DNA from: Lawsonibacter sp.
Lineage (GTDB): Bacteria > Bacillota > Clostridia > Oscillospirales > Oscillospiraceae
Length of the DNA stretch: 38,605 bases
Assembly: GCA_022791995.1 (NCBI GenBank)
Contig: JAAWAD010000084.1
Coordinates: 1-38,605, forward strand
Reading direction: 5' to 3'
This document shows, one piece after another, positions 23,349 to 32,339 of the stretch. The translations under genes were made by a program, and so were the position numbers. The notes under the pieces were generated by a model. That model saw nothing but the letters and a program-made list of their open reading frames with translations. It did not search any database and was not told the DNA's origin. Each line of letters opens with the position of its first letter. Within the stretch, counting starts at the first letter, position 1.

Positions 23349-24359
23349 TCACTTCAGAAAGGTTTGATAGTCCCGGTAGTTCTCCTCCAGCAGGCGGGGG
23401 GTGTCCAGCCCATATGGACACTTCCGGCTGCACTGGCCGCAGTGGAGGCAGTCCTTCACCTTCTCCATCTTGGCCTGCACCGCCGGGGTGAGCCAGTCCT
23501 GGGTGGGGGCCCGGCGCAGCAGGAGAGAGACCCGGGCACAGGTGTTGATCTCAATGCCGACCGGGCAGGGCATACAGTAGCCGCAGCCCCGGCAGAAGTC
23601 CCCGGCCAGCTCCTTCCGGTCCTTGTCGATGACCGCCTGATACTCCGGGGTCATGGCCGGGGTCTCCTGGACGCAGGCCAGGAACTGGTCCAGCTCCCAC
23701 TCGTGCTGTACGCCCCAGATGGGAACCACCGCAGGCTGCTGGGCCATAAAGGCGGCGGCGGCCATGCCGTTTTGAATCAGCCCGCCGGCCATCCCCTTCA
23801 TCGCGATAAAGCCCATATTCGCCTGGGTACACAGGTCCACCAGCTCCTGCTCCTGAGGGCCGGACAGATAGCTGTAGGGGAACTGGAGCGTGGCGTACAG
23901 GCCGGAGGCAATGGCCTCCTTGGCCACGGCCAACCGGTGGTTGGTGATGGAGATGAAGCGGATCTTGCCCTGGGCTTGCGCCTCCAAAGCGGCGTCGTAC
24001 AGGCCGTCCTCTCCCCCTGGCTTGGGGCAGAAGGCGGGATTATGAAACTGATAGATGTCGATATAGTCGGTGCCCAGGGTGCGCAGACTGGTTTCTAGGT
24101 CCTTTTTCAGGGCCTCGCCGGTCTGGGCCATGGTTTTGGTTGCGATAATCAGTTTATCCCGCAGGCCCTGGAAGGCATAGCCCAGCTTTTCCTCGCTGTC
24201 GCTGTAGGCACGGGCGGTGTCGAAATAGGTCATACCCCCATCTAAGGCCTTCCGAAGCAGGTGAACGGCCACTTCCCTGGAGTCCCGCTGGATGGGCAGA
24301 CAGCCAAAGCCGTTCTTCTCAATGGTAATGCCGGTTTTTCCTAATGTAATGGGTGTCAT
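23349..24359 (-). CDS. Aldo/keto reductase with C-terminal 4Fe-4S domain
   Basis: A 336-residue oxidoreductase common in anaerobes. The N-terminal TIM barrel shows the AKR landmarks FDTARAYSDSEEKLG (Asp and Tyr), KLIIATKT (Lys) and YIDIYQFHNP. From about residue 245, CRGCGYCMPCPVGIEI and later CLHCGQCSRKCPYGLDTP form two ferredoxin-type clusters. Substrate unknown. It lies 52 bases after dnaE and is the last gene of the long minus-strand run. Confidence 0.9.
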   Translation of the reverse strand: MTPITLGKTGITIEKNGFGCLPIQRDSREVAVHLLRKALDGGMTYFDTARAYSDSEEKLGYAFQGLRDKLIIATKTMAQTGEALKKDLETSLRTLGTDYIDIYQFHNPAFCPKPGGEDGLYDAALEAQAQGKIRFISITNHRLAVAKEAIASGLYATLQFPYSYLSGPQEQELVDLCTQANMGFIAMKGMAGGLIQNGMAAAAFMAQQPAVVPIWGVQHEWELDQFLACVQETPAMTPEYQAVIDKDRKELAGDFCRGCGYCMPCPVGIEINTCARVSLLLRRAPTQDWLTPAVQAKMEKVKDCLHCGQCSRKCPYGLDTPRLLEENYRDYQTFLK

Positions 24360-24411
24360 ACAAGGTTCCTCCTCTTGCGTTTTGTGTCTCTCGACTTGTT
24401 TTGTGCGTTTG

Positions 24412-27400
24412 CTATGTCGCTGCGGTTACAACAACATTCTCCTGACCCAGCCGCTCCACCAGATCGTCCAGGAGCGCGGGGTGGAGCTCACAGCGGGAGC
24501 CCAGGCGCTTTTTGCTGTCTGCAAAGCAGAGAACCACGCTGTTTTCCCCGGGGAAGAAGGACAACACCAGACGGATTTTCCGCAGGGCAGGATCGGTCTG
24601 GCTGGGCAGGCGGATCCACAGACGCTCTGCGGGGGGCAGGGCCTGGGCCAGGTCATCCAGGGGCCGGATGGAATCCACCATGATCTGGGGTTCCTTCTCC
24701 TCCCGTACAGAAATCTTCCCCTCCACCAAAATGACAGAGCCCGTCTGAATCAAGCCACCGCTCTCCTCCAGTACACGGGAGAAGCAGAGCAGCTCCATCC
24801 CTGCGGTGTCATCCTCCAGATTCACGTAGGCCATCATAGTGTTGTTTCGGGTGGTGCGGCTTTTGTGAGAGGCAACCAGACCAGCAATCGTTACCCGCTG
24901 GCCGTCCCGATACTCCCTGGGCCCGTCTTCCTGCCGGAAATCGGACAGGATGGAACCAATGGAGACCGCACCCTTCCGCCGGACCAGCTCCCGATACTGG
25001 TCCATGGGGTGGCCGGACAGGTAGAGACCGGTGGTCTCCTTCTCCATGCGCATCAGCTCCTGGGCGGAGTACTCCGGCAGGTTGGGCAGCTCGGCCTCCG
25101 CCTGGGCGGTGTGCGTCTCCTGTTCTCCGAAGCCGAACAGATCCAGCTGCCCCTCCAGATTGCGCTTTCGCCCGGCGGCAATGCTGTCCAGCACCTGGCC
25201 GCAGACCTCCATCAGCTGGGAGCGGCGGCAGCCCATGCGGTCAAAGGCGCCGCTTTTAATCAGGCTCTCCAGCGCACGCTGGTTTAAATCCTGGTCGTAC
25301 ATCCGGTTACAGAAGTCCATAAAGCTAATAAAAGGTCCGCCCAGCTGCCGCTGCTCAATCAGTCTTTGAATAAGGGACCGGCCCACGCCCTTCAAAGCGG
25401 CCAGTCCGAAGCGGATATTCCCCTCCGCCACAGTAAAGTCCACATCCGACTGGTTGATATCCGGGGGGAGCACCTGGATGCCCATGCTCCGGCACTCAGC
25501 GATATACTCGGCCACCTTCTCGGTGGAGTCCAGCACCGAGGTGAGCAGAGCGGACATATACTCCCGTGGGTGATGGCATTTGAACCAGGCGGTCTGGTTG
25601 GCCACAATGGCATAGACCAGGGAGTGGGCCTTGTTGAAGGCGTAGTCAGCAAAATCGAAGATCTGGTCATAGATGGTCTTGGCGGTCTCCTCCGGGATGC
25701 CGTTGGCGATGCAGCCGGGGATGCCCCGGGCCTTGTCCCCGTAGATAAAAGCCTCTCGCTCCCGTTTAATCTCTTTCTCCTTTTTCTTGGAGATGGCCCG
25801 GCGCACCATGTCCGCCTGGCCCAGGGAATACCCTGCCAGCTGCTGGAAAATCTGGATGACCTGCTCCTGATAGACCATCACACCGTAGGTGGAGGACAGA
25901 ATGGGCTTCAGGGAGGGGTGCTCGTAGACAATCTTGGAGGGGTCCTGCTTACAGGCCAGGAACCGGGGGATGTTGTCCATGGGGCCGGGGCGGTACAGAG
26001 CCACAACGGCACAGATGTCTTCGATGGTTTTGGGCTGCATACTGACGCAAAGTCCGGTCATGCCGGCGGACTCCAGCTGGAACACGCCGGAGGTTTTTCC
26101 CTCGCACAGCATGGCCATGGTGGCTGGGTCGCTGTCTGGGATGTCCCGCAGCGTGAAACCGGGCTCCGTTTTCTGCACCATCCGGGCGGCGTCATCCAGA
26201 ATGGTCAGGTTGCGCAGGCCCAGAAAGTCCATTTTCAGCAGGCCCAGCTCCTCCAGGGTGGTCATAATGTACTGGGTGACAGGCAGGCCATCGTTAGCAG
26301 ACAGGGGAACATATTCATACACCGGGCGCTTTGTGATGACTACACCGGCGGCATGGGTGGAGGCGTTCCGGGGCATTCCCTCGATGTCCCGGGCGACGTC
26401 GATCAATTTTTTGATCCGGCTGTCCCCGCTGTAGGCATCCTTCAGCGGCTTGGACAGAACAAGGGCCTTTTCCAGGGTCATGTCCTTGTCAAAGGGGACC
26501 TGCTTGGCGATACTGTCCACCTCGGCATAGGGGAGATTCAGCACCCGGCCCACATCCCGGATGGCGGCCCGTGCCTTCAACGTGCCAAACGTGACAATGT
26601 TGGCCACATGGTCCGCGCCGTACTTCCCCTTCACATAGTCGATGACTTCCTGCCGGCGGCGGATGCAGAAGTCAATGTCAATGTCGGGCATAGACACCCG
26701 CTCCGGGTTCAGGAACCGCTCAAAATACAGGCCGAACCGCATGGGGTCCACATCGGTGATGTCCAGGCAGTAGGCCACGATAGAGCCGGCGGCGGAGCCC
26801 CGGCCGGGGCCCACCGGGATACCCTTTCCCTTGGCGAAGGCGATAAAGTCAGAAACAATCAGAAAGTAATCCACAAAGCCCATCTGCCGTATCATGTCCA
26901 TCTCGGCGTAGAGCCTGTCCCGGTAGTCCTGGGGCGGGTTGGCGTAGCGGCGCTGAAAGCCCTCCTGGCACAGGTGGTCAAAATAGGCGTCGCTGCTGTC
27001 CCAGCCAGGAGGCAGCCGGAAGGCAGGCAGGTGATACGTGCCGAATTCAAACTCCAGATTACACAGCTGGGCAATTTTCCCGGTGTTTTCCAGGGCCTCG
27101 GGGCAGTGGGGGAAGAGGGCGGCCATCTCCTCCTCCGACTTCACATAGAACTGGTCGCTCTCGAATTTCAGACGGTCCGGGTCGTCCAGGGTTTTCTTCA
27201 TCTGGATACACATGAGGATGTCCTGGGTTTCCGCGTCCTCCCGGCGCAGGTAGTGGGCGTCGTTGGTGGCAATCAGGGGGATGTCTGTCTCCTCGTGGAG
27301 GCGGAACAGGCCAGCGTTGACCCGCTTCTGCACATCGATGCCGTGGTCCTGGAGCTCCAGATAGTAGCCGTCCGGGCCAAAGAGCTCCCGCATCTCCAGA

Positions 27401-27879
27401 GCAATTTTTCTGGCTTGTTCATACTCCTCCGCCGCCAGCAGCTTGGGCAGCTCGCCCGCCAGACAGGCAGAGCAGGCGATCAGCCCCTTGCAGTGGGCGC
27501 GCAGCAGGTCCATATCAATGCGTGGCTTGGTGTAAAAGCCCTCCAGATAGGCCTGGGAGACCATATAGGACAGATTCCGGTAGCCCTCCTCGTTCCGGCA
27601 CAGCAGAACCAGGTGGCTGTAGCCGGAGTCCAGCTCGTGGATTTTCTGGAACCGGGTGCGGCCCCGGGGGGCCACATAGACCTCGCAGCCGATGATAGGC
27701 TTAATGCCGGCCTTTTTGCAGGCCCGGTAGAAGTCCACCACCCCGTACATGCAGCCGTGGTCCGTAATGGCCACGGCCTCCTGGCCCAGCTCCTTCACGC
27801 GCTCCACCAGCTTGTCAATCCGGCAGGCCCCGTCCAGCAGAGAGAATTCCGTGTGGAGATGTAAGTGAACAAAGGACAT
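24412..27879 (-). CDS. dnaE: DNA polymerase III alpha subunit
   Basis: A C-family replicative polymerase of 1155 residues, the usual DnaE length. It starts with the PHP domain (HLHTEFSLLDGACRI, ITDHGCMYG), has the palm catalytic acids in MPDIDIDFCIRRR near residue 396, the fingers and tandem HhH region (ALKGVGRSLIQRLIE), and an OB fold near 995 (QRVTIAGLVAS). No exonuclease domain is inserted, so it is DnaE and not PolC. GGAGGGTGAG stands before the ATG; the GNAT gene ends 3 bases upstream. Long open frames on the opposite strand are shadows. Confidence 0.97.
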   Translation of the reverse strand: MSFVHLHLHTEFSLLDGACRIDKLVERVKELGQEAVAITDHGCMYGVVDFYRACKKAGIKPIIGCEVYVAPRGRTRFQKIHELDSGYSHLVLLCRNEEGYRNLSYMVSQAYLEGFYTKPRIDMDLLRAHCKGLIACSACLAGELPKLLAAEEYEQARKIALEMRELFGPDGYYLELQDHGIDVQKRVNAGLFRLHEETDIPLIATNDAHYLRREDAETQDILMCIQMKKTLDDPDRLKFESDQFYVKSEEEMAALFPHCPEALENTGKIAQLCNLEFEFGTYHLPAFRLPPGWDSSDAYFDHLCQEGFQRRYANPPQDYRDRLYAEMDMIRQMGFVDYFLIVSDFIAFAKGKGIPVGPGRGSAAGSIVAYCLDITDVDPMRFGLYFERFLNPERVSMPDIDIDFCIRRRQEVIDYVKGKYGADHVANIVTFGTLKARAAIRDVGRVLNLPYAEVDSIAKQVPFDKDMTLEKALVLSKPLKDAYSGDSRIKKLIDVARDIEGMPRNASTHAAGVVITKRPVYEYVPLSANDGLPVTQYIMTTLEELGLLKMDFLGLRNLTILDDAARMVQKTEPGFTLRDIPDSDPATMAMLCEGKTSGVFQLESAGMTGLCVSMQPKTIEDICAVVALYRPGPMDNIPRFLACKQDPSKIVYEHPSLKPILSSTYGVMVYQEQVIQIFQQLAGYSLGQADMVRRAISKKKEKEIKREREAFIYGDKARGIPGCIANGIPEETAKTIYDQIFDFADYAFNKAHSLVYAIVANQTAWFKCHHPREYMSALLTSVLDSTEKVAEYIAECRSMGIQVLPPDINQSDVDFTVAEGNIRFGLAALKGVGRSLIQRLIEQRQLGGPFISFMDFCNRMYDQDLNQRALESLIKSGAFDRMGCRRSQLMEVCGQVLDSIAAGRKRNLEGQLDLFGFGEQETHTAQAEAELPNLPEYSAQELMRMEKETTGLYLSGHPMDQYRELVRRKGAVSIGSILSDFRQEDGPREYRDGQRVTIAGLVASHKSRTTRNNTMMAYVNLEDDTAGMELLCFSRVLEESGGLIQTGSVILVEGKISVREEKEPQIMVDSIRPLDDLAQALPPAERLWIRLPSQTDPALRKIRLVLSFFPGENSVVLCFADSKKRLGSRCELHPALLDDLVERLGQENVVVTAAT

Positions 27880-27882
27880 GGC

Positions 27883-28431
27883 TCACCCTCCTTTCATTTT
27901 TGCAGCCTCTTCCCCCGAGGCCTGACGCTCCTGCACAGTGCCTGCGTGCTCTGGGTCCGCGGCCTCCTCCAGGGTCTCCCCGGTCAGGCGGTAGGTGGTC
28001 CACTGGTCCATGGGAACGGCGCGCATTCGCTTGGTATAGAAGTCGATGGAGGGCCGGTTCCAGTCCAGGCAGGCCCACTCCAGCCGTCCGCAGCCCCGCT
28101 CCCGGGTGATGCGGGCCAGCTCCTGTAGGAGGGCCTTTCCATAGCCGCTTCCCCGGGCCTGGGGGAGGACGAACAGGTCCTCCAGATAGACGCCTGCCCG
28201 GCCCAGGAAGGTGGAAAAGTTATGGAAGAACAGAGCGAAGCCCACCTCGTTTCCCTCAGCCACGGCAAAGAGGACCTCCGCCTTTTGTTTTTCAAAAATC
28301 CACTCCCGCAGCAGCTCCGGTGTGGCGACTACCTGGTCGGACATGTGTTCATAGTCGGCCAGGGCGCGGATAAAGGAGAGAATCAGCGCCTCGTCTCCGG
28401 GGACGGCGGGGCGGAAGGTACAGCTTGGCAT
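27883..28431 (-). CDS. GNAT family N-acetyltransferase
   Basis: A 182-residue acetyltransferase. The acetyl-CoA loop LPQARGSGYGKALLQELA and the C-terminal RLEWACLDWNRPSIDFYTK are typical of the diamine / small-amine acetyltransferase-like (SAT) branch, with YLEDLFV before the loop. A polyamine or thialysine substrate is possible but unproven. The last 20 residues are charged and extra. AAGGAG precedes the ATG. Confidence 0.88.
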   Translation of the reverse strand: MPSCTFRPAVPGDEALILSFIRALADYEHMSDQVVATPELLREWIFEKQKAEVLFAVAEGNEVGFALFFHNFSTFLGRAGVYLEDLFVLPQARGSGYGKALLQELARITRERGCGRLEWACLDWNRPSIDFYTKRMRAVPMDQWTTYRLTGETLEEAADPEHAGTVQERQASGEEAAKMKGG

Positions 28432-28478
28432 GATGTTACTCCTTGTGTAATATTTTGTCCGGGGGATGCGGGCCGTTC

Positions 28479-29366
28479 CTACCGTTGTGCCAGCTCCACC
28501 AGCTTGCGCAGCCGGTGGTTGAGAGCTGACTTGGTGACGGGCGGGTCACACCGCTCGGCCAACTGAGCCAGGGTGTCCTCCGGGTGGGCGATCCGAAGGG
28601 CGGCGGCTTCCCGCAGCTTGTCTGGCAGAGCAGTCAGCTGGCCCCGGGTCTCCAGAGTGCGGATGGCCTCTGTCTGGGCCATAGCGGCCTCCACAACCTT
28701 GTCTAGGTTGGCGGCGTCGCAGTTCACCCGGCGGTTGACGCTCCCCCGCAGGTCGCGCTCCGCTTTGGCGTTCATGAACTCCATGGCGGCCAAGGGGGCG
28801 CCGATGGCGGTAAGAAAGTTCTCAATCCGCTCGCTCTGCTTCAAATAGATGACCGCATTGCCCTTCCGCCGGGCCAGCTTGGGTTCCAGATTCATCTCCC
28901 GCATCAGCACCAGCATCTCCCGGCTGACGCTGAGATGGGAGGTACTCAGCTCCAGATGGTAGCTCTTCCGGGGATCGGTGACAGAGCCCCCTGCCAGAAA
29001 GGCCCCCCGGAGAAAGGCGGCGCGGCAGCAGCTCTCCTCCAGCACGGCAAAGTTCACATGGAGGGACAGCGACCTAGAATCCCAGCCGTAGGCGTGGTGG
29101 ATGGCGGCTAGCTTGTTGGGGTCGGAGAGGGCGAATATCTGTTTCCCCTCCCCCTGAGGCAGGCGGTCAAAGGCGGTTTGAAAGGACTTTTGAAACAGAA
29201 CCGGCAGACGCTGGGCGAAAGCGGCGTGTTCCGTGACAATGCGCACCTCCCGCCCGTCGAAGGTATTGCAGCACAGCAGGGCACCATAGGCCTCCGCCTG
29301 GGTGCAGCATGCCCGGTTCAGGGGAATGCGGCACAGCTCGTTTTTCACGTCACCCGCAAAGGACAT
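28479..29366 (-). CDS. whiA: DNA-binding protein WhiA
   Basis: A 295-residue protein with an N-terminal divided LAGLIDADG-like fold (CRAAFLRGAFLAGGSVTDPRKSYHLE in two parts) and a C-terminal helix-turn-helix (HPEDTLAQLAERCDPPVTKSALNHRL, two parts). WhiA is linked to sporulation in actinobacteria and to division/chromosome segregation in Firmicutes. It sits 3 bases after yvcK, the conserved rapZ-yvcK-whiA order. Confidence 0.95.
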   Translation of the reverse strand: MSFAGDVKNELCRIPLNRACCTQAEAYGALLCCNTFDGREVRIVTEHAAFAQRLPVLFQKSFQTAFDRLPQGEGKQIFALSDPNKLAAIHHAYGWDSRSLSLHVNFAVLEESCCRAAFLRGAFLAGGSVTDPRKSYHLELSTSHLSVSREMLVLMREMNLEPKLARRKGNAVIYLKQSERIENFLTAIGAPLAAMEFMNAKAERDLRGSVNRRVNCDAANLDKVVEAAMAQTEAIRTLETRGQLTALPDKLREAAALRIAHPEDTLAQLAERCDPPVTKSALNHRLRKLVELAQR

Positions 29367-29369
29367 AGC

Positions 29370-30410
29370 TTATTCCTCCAAAATATACCGCCGTTCGCCC
29401 CGAAAAATGCGCACAGTCCGGCTGCGGTAGATCTCCAGCAGGGCCTGGGCCAGCTTGTCGGAGTCGTGGCGGGCAAAGTCCTGGGCTCCGGCCGTAAGGG
29501 GGCGCTCCACCAGTTCCAGACCCAGGGCGGCGATCCGGTCCCGGTCCATCTCCAGGGGGGCGGCGTCCTCCTCCCGGTATTTCTCCACCAGGCCGGGGCC
29601 TACCGGGGCGGAATTGGCAAGGCACAGGTCAACCAGACCGGGGCCTCCGTGGGCCAGCAGGGCCTCGATATGGTCGGCGGCGGTGTACTCCTCTGTCTCC
29701 CCCTCCTGGGTCATGATATTGCACACATAGATTTTGGGGGCGTCGGACTGGATTACCGCCTGGGCCACCCCCTCCACCAGCAAGTTGGGGATGATGCTGG
29801 TATACAGGCTCCCCGGTCCAAGAAGAATCAGATCGGCCTCTCGGATGGCCTCCAGGGCGGCGGGAAGGGGCGTGGGATGTTCGGGAATCAGGGTCACGTG
29901 GTCAATGCGGCAGTCCTGCTCCTTTTTGAAGCTGCAAATTTGGGACTCTCCCACCACCCGGGCTCCGTTTTCAAAGACGGCCTCTAGCTGGACGTCGGCG
30001 CTGGTCACAGGGATCACCTGTCCGGTGATGGCCAGCACATGGCTCATCTGACGCACCGCCTCCTCAAAGGAGCCCGTGACCCCATTGAGGGCGGCCAGAA
30101 TCAGGTTGCCGAAGGACTGTCCTGCCAAGGAGCCCTCCGCGAAGCGGTAGGTGAGCAGGCGCTCCATAATGGGCTCGGTGTTGGCCAAGGCCTCCATGCA
30201 GTGGCGGATATCCCCTGGCGGGGGCATTCCCAGGTCCTGGCGCAGCACCCCGGAGCCGCCCCCGTTGTCCGCCACGGTGACGACGGCGGTCAGGTTTTTG
30301 GTGTATTTTTTCAGACCCCGCAGCATGGTGGACAGCCCCGTCCCGCCGCCGATGGCGGTGATCTTGGGCCCCCGCTCCCACTGCTGGAGGGGGGGGTAGG
30401 ATTCAGACAT
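29370..30410 (-). CDS. yvcK: Gluconeogenesis factor YvcK (CofD-like)
   Basis: A 346-residue UDP-sugar-binding protein needed for cell shape on gluconeogenic carbon sources in Bacillus. It shows the nucleotide-binding start TAIGGGTGLSTMLRGLK, TVADNGGGSGVLRQD and GSLYTSIIPNLL. The ATG at 30410 overlaps the end of the preceding gene (ATGTCTGA) and has GAGGGA about 7 bases upstream; an ATG at 30425 is also in frame. Coupled to the genes on both sides. Confidence 0.94.
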   Translation of the reverse strand: MSESYPPLQQWERGPKITAIGGGTGLSTMLRGLKKYTKNLTAVVTVADNGGGSGVLRQDLGMPPPGDIRHCMEALANTEPIMERLLTYRFAEGSLAGQSFGNLILAALNGVTGSFEEAVRQMSHVLAITGQVIPVTSADVQLEAVFENGARVVGESQICSFKKEQDCRIDHVTLIPEHPTPLPAALEAIREADLILLGPGSLYTSIIPNLLVEGVAQAVIQSDAPKIYVCNIMTQEGETEEYTAADHIEALLAHGGPGLVDLCLANSAPVGPGLVEKYREEDAAPLEMDRDRIAALGLELVERPLTAGAQDFARHDSDKLAQALLEIYRSRTVRIFRGERRYILEE

Positions 30411-31392
30411 TTGTGCTTCCCTCATTTATCGCGGCAAGTACATTCCGGGCCCGCTCCTGGAGCTGAGGCAGGCCCGGCTGCTCTGCCGCCTCCAGAATGG
30501 TCTGGACGGTCTGCCGGTCCTCTTCGTTGGGCTGCTCCGCCCGCTGGACCTGAGTCAGATAGGCGATCAGCAGGGGGACGCCGTCGTCCATTGCGGAGAA
30601 GTTCCGGCAGGGCCCTTCGTCCAGCAGGGCCCGGATGAGCCCGCCGGCGGCGTCCAGCTGCGTCCGGGTCATTGGCTGCTCCAGCCGCTTCATCAGCTTC
30701 CCCTTTTCGGCGCAGTCCAGGGCAGTGTAGGCGGGCAGCACGTCGTTGTTCCATCCCTCATCCAGCAGCCACTCCTCCGCCACCTCGTTGGGGGACGTTA
30801 TCTCCCGGATGGCGTGGATCCGGCCCCAGCCCCGGGTCTTCCGGGCCATGTCGAACAGGACGTCGTCTCCGTTGTCCCAGCGGCTGGCCACAAAGGCACA
30901 GAACAGGGTCAGCTCGTCGGACAGAGCCAGGGCCCGAACCACGTCCCGCCATTTTCCCTTGGTGCCGGCCATCAGCTCCAGGACGGTCAGAGCGTACTTG
31001 ATTGCGCCCAGGCTGGCGCTTTGGGTAAGCAGTGCGGTGGCAAAGGTGAACAGCCGGCTGGCGTCCAGCCCGGCGCGGTGCGCCACAATCCATTCCTGGA
31101 GGCCGTCGGTGCAGCCCAACATTCCGTCGTTCTCGCCGAAGCAGGCGGCCAGCTCGGTGGCGGCCGCCTCATAGCTCCCCCCACAGGCCACAGTGTTCGT
31201 AATCGTCTCCAGTCTCTCCAGCAGTTCCTTGTTGCTGCCTCCGCCGGCGTGGTAGAAGACGATGCCGTCCTTTGCCCCATCCGCAAAGCGCAGGGCATTG
31301 GGGTCGGTGGGCTCCGGCTGGATGGAGAAGCCCTGGGGCAGAACCCCCTCTTTTCCGGCGGCGGCCCGGATTTTTTCATAAATTGACTCCAT
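30403..31392 (-). CDS. Unrecognised protein between rapZ and yvcK
   Basis: A 329-residue soluble protein, mostly helical by composition, Ala/Leu/Glu-rich, without signal peptide, membrane helix or a motif I know. An N-terminal segment (about 30-55) with FADGAKDGIVFYHAGGG precedes a long helical array reminiscent of HEAT-type repeats, which is only an impression. The ATG at 31392 has GAGAGGAGAG upstream; a GTG at 31410 overlapping the rapZ stop is the alternative. It overlaps yvcK by 8 bases, so it is fully embedded in the conserved rapZ-yvcK-whiA cluster, where other Firmicutes have no gene. Confidence 0.75.
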   Translation of the reverse strand: MESIYEKIRAAAGKEGVLPQGFSIQPEPTDPNALRFADGAKDGIVFYHAGGGSNKELLERLETITNTVACGGSYEAAATELAACFGENDGMLGCTDGLQEWIVAHRAGLDASRLFTFATALLTQSASLGAIKYALTVLELMAGTKGKWRDVVRALALSDELTLFCAFVASRWDNGDDVLFDMARKTRGWGRIHAIREITSPNEVAEEWLLDEGWNNDVLPAYTALDCAEKGKLMKRLEQPMTRTQLDAAGGLIRALLDEGPCRNFSAMDDGVPLLIAYLTQVQRAEQPNEEDRQTVQTILEAAEQPGLPQLQERARNVLAAINEGSTNV

Positions 31393-31406
31393 TACGCTCT
31401 CTCCTC

Positions 31407-32264
31407 TCACGTTCTGCCCAGGTCCCGGTGGTTCTCAGCGATGGGCCAGCCCTCTGCCCGGATTTTTTCGGCCAATGCGTGGGTGACGGCCACCGACCGG
31501 TGGTGCCCTCCGGTGCAGCCTACCGCAATGACTAGGCCAGCCTTCCCCTCCTCCTCGTATCGGGGCAAAAGCCAGCCCACCAGTCCCCACAGCCGCTCCA
31601 TCAGTGCCTCGGCGTCGGGGCTTTGAAACACGTAATCCCGCACCCCGGTGTCCAGGCCGGTGAGGGGGCGCAGCTCGGTTACATAGTAGGGGTTGGGCAG
31701 AAAGCGCACATCGAAGACCAGGTCGGCTTCCATCGGAATCCCATGCTTGAAGCCGAAGGACATGACCTGTACGTCCATCCGCCCCTCGCCGCCCTTGGCG
31801 AACAGGCGGCGCAGCTCTCCCTTGAGACGGGAGGTGGACAGGCGGGAGGTGTTTAAAATGTATTCCGCCCGCTCCCGCAAAGGGGACAACATCCAGCGCT
31901 CCAGCTCGATGGCCTCCTCCAGGCTGCTGCACTCCTCCGCCAGGGGGTGGGAGCGGCGGGTCTCCTTATACCGCTTGATGATGGCCTCGGTAGAGGCCTC
32001 CATGAACAGGATGCGGCAGGCGCACTTCATGGCCTTCAGGGTGTCCAGAGCCTGGAACAGGTCGTGGAAATTGGTGCCCCCACGCACGTCTGTAACCAAC
32101 GCCACCCGGCCATATTCCCCCGTCCCGGCCATGCCCAGCTCGGCGAACTTGGGGATGAGGGGGGCGGGGAGATTGTCCACGCAGAAAAAGCCCATGTCCT
32201 CTAAAAATGTAGCCGCCTTGCTTTTGCCTGCCCCAGACAGGCCAGAGATGATGACAAATTCCAT
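31407..32264 (-). CDS. rapZ: RNase adapter / nucleotide-binding protein RapZ
   Basis: A 285-residue P-loop protein (RapZ/YvcJ). It has Walker A SGLSGAGKS near residue 8, DVRGGTNFHDL, the late DVRFLPNPYYV and the C-terminal VGCTGGHHRSVAVTHALA. In enterobacteria it directs small RNA processing for amino-sugar synthesis; in Firmicutes it is an NTP-binding protein of less certain role. First of the rapZ-hyp-yvcK-whiA group. Confidence 0.94.
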   Translation of the reverse strand: MEFVIISGLSGAGKSKAATFLEDMGFFCVDNLPAPLIPKFAELGMAGTGEYGRVALVTDVRGGTNFHDLFQALDTLKAMKCACRILFMEASTEAIIKRYKETRRSHPLAEECSSLEEAIELERWMLSPLRERAEYILNTSRLSTSRLKGELRRLFAKGGEGRMDVQVMSFGFKHGIPMEADLVFDVRFLPNPYYVTELRPLTGLDTGVRDYVFQSPDAEALMERLWGLVGWLLPRYEEEGKAGLVIAVGCTGGHHRSVAVTHALAEKIRAEGWPIAENHRDLGRT

Positions 32265-32310
32265 CGGTATCCCTCTCTCTTTTGGGTGTCTTACGTGGCA
32301 GATTTGGGTG

Positions 32311-32339
32311 TGTAGGGGCGCACGATGTGCGCTCTTACA
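32311..32339 (+). repeat. REP-like palindromic element
   Basis: TGTAGGG-GCGCAC-GAT-GTGCGC-TCTTACA is an interrupted palindrome of 29 bases between murB and rapZ; its right edge includes the murB stop codon. It looks like the dispersed palindromic repeats common in Oscillospiraceae intergenic regions. It could also act as a weak terminator after murB. Confidence 0.5.

Noticed and set aside
25366-27864. Open frame of 832 codons on the plus strand opposite dnaE
   Set aside because: The minus strand encodes a full DnaE with all motifs. The plus frame is a codon-bias shadow, His/Gly/Val/Leu-rich, with no recognisable domain.
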